DNA of 64,000 bases, from assembly GCF_033439725.1 (NCBI RefSeq), contig NW_026944391.1, forward strand, positions 1,364,001 through 1,428,000, given 5' to 3'. Source of the DNA: Neurospora tetraspora. Taxonomy: Eukaryota > Ascomycota > Sordariomycetes > Sordariales > Sordariaceae. Shown here piece after piece: positions 55,731 to 64,000 of this stretch (positions are counted from its first letter, which is position 1; each line of letters starts with the position of its first letter). The position numbers were made by a program, and so were the translations under genes. Below the pieces are notes generated by a model that was not told the DNA's origin, ran no database searches, and worked only from the letters and a program-made list of their open reading frames with translations.

Positions 55731-58700
55731 AGTGGTGGTGTCGTGGACCGTGGTTGGATCAATGAACTAGGGGAGGAGAGGAGGAGCTTCCTCAAGTCCG
55801 TCGGCGACAATGCGGCCGACGGATGAAGCATATTGTCACACATGGACACAAGCAACAAGATCCGTTCTACACACACTACATCACTGCCACAAACACCCGA
55901 ACTCTTCGATGCGAAACATCACCCAGCTCTTTCTTTTGTTTTCTGCGTGCTCTCAGCCTTTACTGGCGCGAGCATGCAACGCCGCATCACCTCTGACTCG
56001 GCACTTGCCATGTGCTTGTCGTCGCAGTCAACCACCACAAACCACCTTTTTGGTCTTCACAAACACACCACTGTTCATACTTTCACCTCTTCACACCTTA
56101 GAGTTGGGTTTTTTTCCTCTCGGGATGAACCCGCCTTACAACTCTACTGGCTACAAGCTTTGCATTTTAATACTTCAATTCGTTCATTCCAGCAAAAAAA
56201 AAAACCAAAAAAAAAAAAAACAGACCACATTTCTTTTGTCGCAAGTTCCCTATGTCAAGCCCCCTCTGTTCCCCCCTTTCCCCCAAAACCCTTTTTTATT
56301 TTATAACTTTTTCACCGCTTGCGGTTAACGAACACGACGAACCCATGCAACGACCAATTACCACTTTCGATACCCCCTCTTGTTTTACTTGCACTTCTAC
56401 GACGCTGCCGGCGTTTCGGGCCGGTGCACTTTTACTTCACTTCACGTACGGGGAAAGGGGACATACACACACGGACTTGCGCAGAATGGTTTTTTTTTTT
56501 TTTTTGCTGGCTGGACTTTGGGGCACTTGTGCCCATTAATCCTCTTACTTTTCTACTGCGGTCTATGTGGCCGCACTCTCGCGCTATTGCGAGATTGATA
56601 CCCAACGTTTTTTTTTGATGTTGTTTTTTGAGTTGGGAGAAAGTTACTTACCTTTGGTTCTAACTTTTTGGGCACATGTTGATGAATATGGAATGAATAT
56701 GATTTAACCAGAGAGCGGATTTTGGATACGCAGGCTGGCGTGGCGGGCGGACGGAGGGAGGGGATCTTTGAAGCTTGAGGATGAATTACTTGGAGGGAAG
56801 TGGAGGAGGTTTTATGAGAAGGAAGAGTAGCAAGAAGGATATCAAATCAAAAACTTGTATGTTTTTGGTATGACCGGAGGAGTTTCACGCGTGTTTACTG
56901 GCGAAAAGGCTTCTGGCGTTGCTTGAGTTGATATACCCCGAATCTGAATCTTTCCTCCTCCAAATTCCAAAATTCTCTCTGTTCTGTTTTTGGCATCATA
57001 TCTGGGTCTCGTATCTGATGGTTCGAGGTTTGCACATATGGTGATAGGTATTTCTCGGATGTGGTTTTGGCGAGAGTAGGACGGTCATCCGACCATACGA
57101 TGGAGATGATGTGATGATTCCCATGAGATGAGTGCAATTGAGACAATTGCCCTTTGCAATCATGGTGCAATTTCCCAAAAAACCTCAAATCTCCCAAACC
57201 TTCCCGCTCGTCAATGCCAAGTGGGCCGCAATGTCACCGATAGCATGTTGTGATATTGTGCGATAATGAGGTGTTCATCAACAACAACAAGGTCCTTGTT
57301 TCCCTTGTTCCGGCTGATAGGAGGACAATGAGCTCAGCGGCCCGTAGCATTCATTGTCAATCCGCTCAAAGGCAATTGTCAGGAACAGACCGTCCTTTGT
57401 GAGGCTCTCTTGAAAGGACATGACAGGACAGGACAGGACGAGCTCTTTGTTCAGTGTAGGTGTTCTGTGATGCCCGTCAAAGAGGGAGGGAAGGAAGTCT
57501 GTGGAGATGACATTGAGACTGACAGCGTTGATCGCGATTGAGCAATCATCCCAAGAATTGCTTTTGATCTGCATGATTATCAGGGCACGTGTCAGGGCAG
57601 CAAGCAGCAGGGAAAAAGGAAATCACAAAAAGCTTAGTTTCTTTTTCTGGTGAAAGATGGTGGTGATCGGGCGTGCAAATCGACAGGTCGCAAGCATTGA
57701 GCGGACGGGAGTTACCGTCTTGCACTGAAAAAGGAAGTGGTGCAAGTACCGGTACTTACAGCGGCCAGGGCAGCTGCATTGGTGATCTGGGGGAGGCGCA
57801 GTGGTTGCAGCGCTGTAGGTAGGGCAGAGTTTACCGGTACCTCTATCAGTACTGAGATTTACGCTCGTCAACAGCCCCTAACAGAATATGCGCATCTTAT
57901 CGGGTCAAAAGTGTTAGCGCATCATATCTCACTAACAGAAACCAAACACTCACCCGGCCGGAAGAACCTCTCCGGTTCCACACCGCCCGCCCCTCTTCCA
58001 TCCCTCCGGGCCCGGGCGCGCCAACCGAGCAAACCTCAATTCAACGTCAAATCATCCAACATTTGACCGACACCAACCGAAATTGGATCTATATATGTAC
58101 CCCGTCCACAACAAGCGACCAAGGCAACCACGGCGAACGGGCCTTAAAGCTGTTTCCACAACATTCAAAATCTTTGCTCTCCGTCGCGACTTGATGACAT
58201 GACCCTATGACTCCCGGGCGTGAAGCAGTACAACAATGCCGTAGGGGACCCGGCGATGCTGAAACGTGCGTCCCGAGGGGCCGAAGTCGGCTTTCTACAA
58301 GGAAGATTCCTGTTGACGGTCAACAGCAATGTGGGTATTTCCACCATGGAACGAAGCTATCGTGAGTTCGTGACTGAGGCGCAATACGCTCGAGCGAGCG
58401 AGCCATAACACTGTCGCGAATGTGGGAAGGTAGCAAAACAAAACAAAACAAAACAAAACAAAACAAAACAAAACAAAACAAAACAAACATCGCAGCATTC
58501 CAAGGGAGCTCGGGGAGGAATGAGACAAGACAAGCACTTGGCACTGCACAGACGTTGGGCGTTGGGACGCTGGGAGAAGCGAACAATGGACGCATGTCTC
58601 AGACACACAGCCCCAGACTGCAAGTGCAGCGGAAGTCATGAACTCAAGGCATTTCATTTCTCTCTCTTAAGACTTAAACTCTTGTGTCATGTGTCCAGCC

Positions 58701-58951
58701 AGAGTCAGACTCCCTTTTCCTATTCCTTCCCCCACTCGTCTCACTCCGCTGTTTCCCCGGGCCGTTATCAACCTTCCCTTCCACCATTCCTACCTATACT
58801 TCCGCTTTCCTTTCCTTTCCAACTCGCCTTCCAATCTTTCACGTCTCCTCTCTCCCTGACACAATTCCTACTGGCACCAGCACCAGCACTCGCCCTCGCC
58901 CTCCTCCTCCCTGTCCCCGCCGTCGTTCCCGCGGTTCACGTCGTCACCGTC
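55731..58951. other. Long gene-free stretch with simple repeats
   Basis: No supported gene in 3.2 kb. Contains A-runs near 56196-56221, T-runs near 56490 and 56610, short GGACA repeats near 57.43 kb, and the AAAAC microsatellite at 58434. Confidence 0.45.
58434..58488. repeat. (AAAAC)n microsatellite
   Basis: About eleven uninterrupted units of AAAAC. They give spurious frames on both strands (FVLFC and KTKQN repeats). Confidence 0.9.
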
Positions 58952-59152
58952 CTACTCCTTCTTCTTTCCAGGGCACGAAATTTCAGAACTCTCGCCACCC
59001 TCGGCACCCTCACGGGTAGGCTTCGGCGGCGGCTTAACAGGCCCAATGGTCTTGGGATAGCCGCGCGAGCCGTCGTTCGGGGCGTTGGTGGCATCATCGC
59101 TGTTGTTGGAGTTGACGATGCGGTCGTTGTTGTGGTGAGTGGTGGCCGGCAT
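58952..59152 (-). CDS. Possible small hydrophilic protein of the Gly/Ser array
   Basis: 66 aa from ATG 59152 (MPATTHHNNDRIVNSNNSDD..., ending SCPGKKKE). Its 5' side resembles that of the next gene in the array: an intron-like GTAAGC...TATCAG just upstream of the ATG, and CACTCGA beside a TATA-like stretch farther upstream. The coding frame stays open upstream into Pro/Thr-rich sequence, so an earlier start after splicing is possible. No known family. Confidence 0.4.
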   Translation of the reverse strand: MPATTHHNNDRIVNSNNSDDATNAPNDGSRGYPKTIGPVKPPPKPTREGAEGGESSEISCPGKKKE

Positions 59153-60251
59153 TGTGGTGGTTGAGTTGGTGTTGGTCTTGGTGGGGTTCTGTTGCTTGGG
59201 CTTTGGGGGGAAGGGCTCGGATTTGAGGTTGGGAGTCGTGGTTGTTGGGTTTGGGGTGAATTGAGGGTCTGATAGGGAGTCAGTGGCTGGCAGGATAAAT
59301 GTTATGTGCTGGGCACGCTTACTGCTACTGGGAGCTGGACTAGTGGTCTGGATGCGCGGGAGAAGGATGTGGAAGTGATGAGTTGGATGGTGAAGAAAGC
59401 TGGGAGTTGGGAGGGTGAGAAGGTGGGTTACATATTCGAGTGAGTAGCGTTGGCGTTTGTCTTTGCGTGCTTCGAGTGAGCGTTGAGGATGTCATAATGT
59501 GGGAGGAGTTCAGGGTTGAACAATCGGCCGTTTCAGCGAGCGACAGATGGGACTAGATGGGACCAGAGGTCAGTCGTTGATGTCTTCGAGGTTGTTGGTC
59601 AGCAGGTTTGCTAGCGCCAAGTGGTCTTGACCTCGATTCTTCAGGGGGTCTGTTTGACCATATGCTGTTCGGACTTCGGTCCGGATCGGCTCAGGCGAGT
59701 TTGCCTTGGGCTGTGGGTATCAGGCCGTGGGCAGGCTCGACCGAGTCAACGAGATGTCTTCAGACCCCAGATCACCGGAGGTCATGATGGTTGCTTGCTC
59801 GAGGGTAATCAACAAGGAGCGGAGGCAAACTAAGCCTGCGTTTGATGCAAGCGCGTCGTTGGTACGAAGGTAACTTCAATGTGCGATTCTCTTGGCCGAC
59901 GGATGCTTCTTCATGGCCAGACCCTCAGCAACGGCCAAACGCACGCCATCCTTTCTCCACCCTTCTTGGGTTCTTCTTCCCTAGCTAAGCACCTTCTAAG
60001 CCAAACGACCGCGGCTTGTGGACGAGGTTTGAACGAGAAAGACGCCAACAGCACTGCATTCTAAAGAGGTATGACACCGGCAATACGGAAACGGGAACAG
60101 TGAAACCCATCAAGTCGAAAAGACGCATCTTGAACTCAATACACTTCATTCACTGCCCTGTCTAGTGACTGAACCATCTAATCACACATCTTCTACTCAC
60201 CACTTCACATCACCTGCCCGCCTAACCTGTGTCCAGGCACCCGACACCAGA
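59153..60251. other. Intergenic in Gly/Ser array
   Basis: Holds the presumed promoter of the 59.15-kb gene (CACTCGAATATGTAA on the minus strand near 59.43 kb); otherwise nothing recognised. Confidence 0.4.
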
Positions 60252-60530
60252 TTACTTCGAGTCCTTACCACCACTTCCCGAGCCCGAATTGCCACCAGAT
60301 GAACCGCCACTATTTCCGGAACCAGAGCCAGAACCAGAGCCAGAAGTACCTTGACCGCCACTGCTTGAGCCAGAATTACCCGAGCCAGAACCACTGGTGC
60401 CCGAACCACTGGTGCCAGAGCCGCCAGAACCACCTGATGATCCTCCTTTGGAAGTGCCTCCATAAGTACCAGCCCCAGCCTTCCTCGTCTTGTACTCATC
60501 GTTGGTCTTGGGGGGAGTGAGGACGCCCAT
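60252..60530 (-). CDS. Small Gly/Ser-rich protein
   Basis: 92 aa from ATG 60530 (MGVLTPPKTNDEYKTRKAGAGTYGG...). I prefer this start over 60641 because an intron-like segment, GTAAGC to AAGCACAG, lies between them and would make the upstream part 5' UTR. After 25 residues the protein is almost only Gly and Ser in irregular GSGSGN/SGSSSG repeats, with a charged end GGKDSK. On the minus strand upstream, CACTCGAGTATATAGC near 60.74 kb resembles the sequence before the 59.15-kb gene. Function unknown. Confidence 0.55.
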   Translation of the reverse strand: MGVLTPPKTNDEYKTRKAGAGTYGGTSKGGSSGGSGGSGTSGSGTSGSGSGNSGSSSGGQGTSGSGSGSGSGNSGGSSGGNSGSGSGGKDSK

Positions 60531-61330
60531 TTTCGGTCTGTGCTTGAGAGGGTGGTGTGGAAAGGATCTGGTGTTAGTGTGAGCGTCAGAGGGCCCGGAT
60601 TGAGGTAAGCTTGGGGCTTCAGCAGGATTGCTTACGGGCAATTAACTGCTTGGATTTCTGTTCAGAAGGTGTAGGGAGTGGTGAGACTGGTTGATGATGA
60701 ACCGACGGTTGGGAGTTATGGGGGCCGTGAGGCGATGCTATATACTCGAGTGAATGATGTTTGCGTAAGCATGTCCGACGGTCACGTCTTCGACATACGT
60801 CGTGGGTGGTACAGGTAGGTATGGTTTGTCAGTGCCAAGTGGCCTCGACAACTTCTACGCTCTTCTGTTCTGCCGGTCTTGCAAGTTTGACATGACCATA
60901 AGGTTGGGACTCGCGTGAGGTTTGTGCTCCTGAGGTCCCAAGATACGGCATTCGTCTAGGTCTCATCAGCATCAACACACCTGAGGCAACCTTTCCCGGT
61001 ATTGGACACATGTGTCACCAAAGCATGACTGACACGAGACAAATCAAGCGGTTGAGGCTCAATGAACTTCCATACGTCCGTCATGTTTGCGACCATTCCT
61101 TCTGATTTCCTTCTTTCCAATCCGTCCAACTGACCTTCCACAACACAGCTTCTTTCGAATTTGCACGAAAACCCCTCTTCTTCATTTTTCTCGTTTTCCG
61201 TCGTACCTTTCTCTCGAACAATCCCGAGGCAAACATCACCGTCTCGCCTTCCACGTCTTCCTCTAACAAACATAGAGGTTCGGCACCGAAAACGCCACCC
61301 CTACACTCTTGCACTACTTCACCACTACCT
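60531..61330. other. Intergenic in Gly/Ser array
   Basis: Probable 5' intron and promoter of the 60.5-kb gene; no other gene seen. Confidence 0.4.
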
Positions 61331-61591
61331 CTAACTACTGAGACTCCATGACCTGTCCGTGCCAGAAGATACCGCGGTAGTAGAGGGGGAAGGATTCTGG
61401 ACGGTAGTTGTCGAGCTAGAGCCGTAACCACCACCAGTAGTGCCGGAAGTACCGCCTGTGTTGCCGCCGGTGCCGGTGCCGGAGCCGGTGTTGGTGGTAG
61501 AGCCCGTGCCGGAACCGGAACCGGAACCGGAACCGGTGCCAGAGGAGGAAGTGCGGCTGCCGCCGCAGCAGGAGGAGAAGTAGCTGGACAT
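61331..61591 (-). CDS. Small Gly/Ser/Thr-rich protein with N-terminal Cys pair
   Basis: 86 aa: MSSYFSSCCGGSRTSSSG, then GTGSGSGSGSG-type low complexity and a Ser/Thr-rich end. It shares with the genes at 62420-62683 and 63649-63885 the start MSS, a Cys or Cys-Cys followed by Ser/Thr and Arg, and a Gly/Ser/Thr tail. GTATAAAG lies upstream on the minus strand near 61690, next to CACTCGACAC. No signal peptide. The Cys pair near the N-terminus could be a lipidation or metal site (inference). Family not recognised. Confidence 0.55.
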   Translation of the reverse strand: MSSYFSSCCGGSRTSSSGTGSGSGSGSGTGSTTNTGSGTGTGGNTGGTSGTTGGGYGSSSTTTVQNPSPSTTAVSSGTDRSWSLSS

Positions 61592-62419
61592 TTTGTAGCG
61601 GTTGTGGGTTATGGATACGATGGTGGGTAGGTTGTGAAGTTGTGCTGTTCTGAAGTGAGGAGAGAACCAGGAGCGCAGCCGTTTGGGCTTTATACCTCAC
61701 ACTCAACAAGTGTCGAGTGATTCACGCGTCATCTATTACTCGAGCTGGGCCATAATCGTGCTCACTCACCCTACTTAGAGTCGCCGTTAATCACGGAAAG
61801 GGTTTAGCGCGCTTTCCTGGTGAGATATGTCACAACTCGAGACCGAATGTTGCACCGGTTTGGTTTGGGTTTGGAATGAAGCAGACGCCGATGACTGCAC
61901 CCACAACTGCTTTCTCGCGCACCCGAACCTTCTAACACACCAACTATGTCGACCAGGGTCAGCATCGATGCTTCAGGCATCGCAGATAGACTCCTTGGCA
62001 TCCAGCCACGGACGAACCATCATTCCAACTCAGTCTCTGAGCCACAGGAACACTGCAACATTGCGGCCTGATTTGCTTCTGCCGGCAGAGCTGTCCATTT
62101 ATCCTCGGTCCAGAGATCCCCGGGCATCTCTCCAGAACTCGGTACTACCTTGTAGCACATCTACCGACCACAGCAGGCGCCATCACAGAACTTCAGCCTG
62201 ATCTCAATGCAGATGCAGTAGGAACACGCATACCACAGCAGAATTTGATGTCTGGAAGGGAAAATGTATTATGCAGACGACCCGCTACTTCAGCTTCCAT
62301 ACCCACATATTTCGACTGTCTAACACCTGGTTATCCCAACACAGCTCTATATCCCATAGACACTTCACCCTCCTCGAATCTTTCTCCATCTCTCCCTCCC
62401 CCGAACCTCTCAAGGCCCT
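61592..62419. other. Intergenic in Gly/Ser array
   Basis: Promoter side of the 61.6-kb gene; nothing else supported. Confidence 0.4.
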
Positions 62420-62683
62420 CTAGTTACCCCCCAAACTACCCCCACTACCCTGATGCCCACTAGACCCCCCAGCACTACTGCCGCCAGAGCTGGAAGCTGA
62501 ACCGCCGCCCGTGGCGTAGCCGCTGTCGTGGCGGGAGGTAGAAGAGTTATAGGAGGAAGAAGAAGAACCGCCGGTGGTGCCGGAGGTGGTGCCCGAGCCC
62601 GAGCCGGAGTTGCGGGTGGTGGAGATGCAGCTGCCTGTGAGGTTGTAGCCGCCGGAGCTGGAACCAGAGTTGTTGGAGCTCAT
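62420..62683 (-). CDS. Small Gly/Ser-rich protein of the same array
   Basis: 87 aa: MSSNNSGSSSGGYNLTGSCI followed by STTRNSGSGSG, more Gly/Ser/Thr, a short charged patch TSRHDSGYATGG and a Gly/Ser end. The motif GSCISTTR aligns with GSCCSTTR of the 63.9-kb gene. Upstream on the minus strand lies CCTATAAGACTCGACC near 62.79 kb, a TATA-like element with the ACTCGA motif. Single exon, no signal peptide or membrane segment. Confidence 0.55.
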   Translation of the reverse strand: MSSNNSGSSSGGYNLTGSCISTTRNSGSGSGTTSGTTGGSSSSSYNSSTSRHDSGYATGGGSASSSGGSSAGGSSGHQGSGGSLGGN

Positions 62684-63648
62684 TGTGCTGGTTTTGGGTT
62701 ATTGGTTGGGTTGGGGGTTGGTGTTGAGTGGATGGTTGTTATGGTGGTCTGGGAGATTCTTTGGGGAGGGATGCGGTCGAGTCTTATAGGCTCGGATGTC
62801 GTCAAGACAAATTGCCGCTTGAGGTGCCCTCGCGATGTTTGTCTGACCCTTGGTCATAATCGACTGACAGTGGTTTATCTGGCTGGTTCTGTGGGTGATG
62901 ACAGGTCCAATGATGAGTTCGGGTGTTGATGGCGTTGGAAAGATCAGGACTGAAGGTTTGCTCTCTTGGCCTTACATGATAAATAGAGGGAGACGTGGGC
63001 CAAACGCATTGCAAACGATATCACAGCCCTGGAGGGACGACTGAACGGTTTCGATGCTGCACCAACAGCTTCTGCTTCACGGACGAGATAGGAAAGTGCA
63101 TTTCACGAACGGACGGACCGGATTCCAACACCAACACGAACACGACGAAGGCAGGATAAAGACATGCATCATCCCAAGCCTCACTTTGTTCCGATGAAAT
63201 GCAATCATAGGTACTTCTACCACTTGATGTTAATACTGAAATAGCTGCCACTCGCAACGCTAATCCCATCTGTTTCGACCGAACACAACTCAACGCACCA
63301 CCTCATCATCACATTACGTCATGTTCCTTTCATGGTGTGCATGGCCTACACTGCCCCTTTTGATCCAAGACAACGTAACGGAAGTCAACCACCGATCTAC
63401 GCAGCAAAGACAAGTCTTCCACTGTTGAATATTGACGGCATGCACTACCAATATTCCTGCATTGCATATCGATCTAAACACGTTTCCCCAACTCATGTAT
63501 CTAGCTATATAAGGATGGACTCTACTGTCTATTCCTTCCTTTCTTTTCTTTTCTTCTCTTTAACTAATTTAAGCATTCTTAACTTCATTCATCTACCCTC
63601 GTGTTATCGTGCACTCAGTAGATTGCGACATCTATACCCTCTTACAGT
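62684..63648. other. Intergenic in Gly/Ser array
   Basis: Promoter side of the 62.7-kb gene. No further gene supported. Confidence 0.4.
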
Positions 63649-63885
63649 CTATCTACTACTAGAACCATTAGAACTTCCACCCGCGGTGCTTCCTCCTCCC
63701 GCGGAACCTCCACTAGTCGTCGACCCACCAACAGTTGTGTTCCCACCGCTTCCCACACCTGGAGAGACCGTGACAAAGCCCTGGGAGGAGCCCGAGCTGT
63801 TACCAGAGTTGGTGCTGGAGCTGCTGCCACGGGTTGTCGAGCAGCAGCTGCCGCCAAGGGATGTGCTTGTGTCGGAGGAGCTCAT
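63649..63885 (-). CDS. Small Gly/Ser-rich protein, last member of the array
   Basis: 78 aa: MSSSDTSTSLGGSCCSTTRG, then Ser/Asn/Gly-rich sequence, a short hydrophobic part GFVTVSPGVGSGG, and a Gly/Ser tail. Same layout as its two neighbours on the same strand. The coding sequence ends a few bases before a long pyrimidine-rich region. The 115 bp to the window edge hold its upstream region only. Confidence 0.55.
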   Translation of the reverse strand: MSSSDTSTSLGGSCCSTTRGSSSSTNSGNSSGSSQGFVTVSPGVGSGGNTTVGGSTTSGGSAGGGSTAGGSSNGSSSR

Positions 63886-64000
63886 TTTGATGGTGCTGAT
63901 AATGGTTGCTAGGTGACTTTGCTGTGAGTAACGTTTATTGGATTAGACTTTGGTGGATGAGCGAGTGGAAGAAGATGGTTGGGGGTGTTGATGGTTCAAA

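Noticed and set aside
58434-58488. CRISPR-like or telomeric repeat
   Set aside because: A plain AAAAC microsatellite. No spacers and no TTAGGG array are found in the window.
58520-59164. 214-codon plus-strand frame
   Set aside because: Starts in low-complexity sequence, changes to Val/Leu-rich repeats and overlaps the minus-strand candidate; no domain or signal peptide.

Overview
The window looks like nuclear DNA of a filamentous ascomycete, probably a Sordariomycete. Genes carry short introns of 57-304 nt with GT..AG ends. Several proteins belong to fungal families (Clr5 domain, GH55, FSH1 hydrolase, Rogdi/Rav2, Pop7, Atp18). The block at about 9.5-16.6 kb shows the footprint of repeat-induced point mutation (RIP): AT- and TpA-rich, stop-riddled, with TGG/CAG-to-TAG and Asp-to-Asn changes in recognisable old genes. 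The species cannot be named from the sequence alone.

Left half (1-28 kb): an accessory region built around one expanded family of RNase H-fold proteins. I find seven copies or relics. One is intact (1160-2584 minus). One is a 5' fragment (3772-3957 minus). One has an intact core and a frameshifted tail (6441-7838 minus). Two are strongly RIP-mutated relics that no open reading frame reveals (about 11.1-12.45 kb and 14.1-16.2 kb, plus). One is truncated with a nonsense codon (19.2-20.3 kb, plus). One is cut by four terminal-inverted-repeat (TIR) insertions and carries three stop codons, but its frame is otherwise preserved (23877-27898, plus). The intact protein carries basic NLS-like runs, two SUMO-interaction-like motifs (VIDLTGD and VVDLTGD followed by acids) and a complete D-E-D-D RNase H active site. 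Between the copies lie four tRNA-like Pol III units (a fifth is possible) with the same layout: a TATA motif about 32-36 nt upstream, A and B boxes, a 7-bp acceptor helix and a T-run terminator. Small transposons with 8-bp hAT-type target-site duplications lie in or beside the copies.

Right half (28-64 kb): an ordinary gene-bearing region. In order: two secreted, probably GPI-anchored proteins (minus); a secreted GH55 exo-beta-1,3-glucanase; a Clr5-domain protein; a conserved hypothetical protein; an FSH1-type serine hydrolase (minus); ATP synthase subunit Atp18, a four-exon 62-aa gene absent from simple ORF calling (minus); a NIPSNAP-type mitochondrial protein whose intron holds a large hairpin; Rogdi/Rav2 (minus) divergent from Pop7; a third secreted GPI-type protein; and, at 59-64 kb, a same-strand array of small Gly/Ser-rich proteins.

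The right-half genes serve cell-wall remodelling, chromatin or gene control, mitochondria, V-ATPase assembly and RNA processing, and show no common pathway. The left half is the part that may hold an undescribed system: an NLS-SIM-RNase H gene family under repeated duplication, RIP and transposon attack, interspersed with a structurally uniform set of tRNA-like RNA genes.
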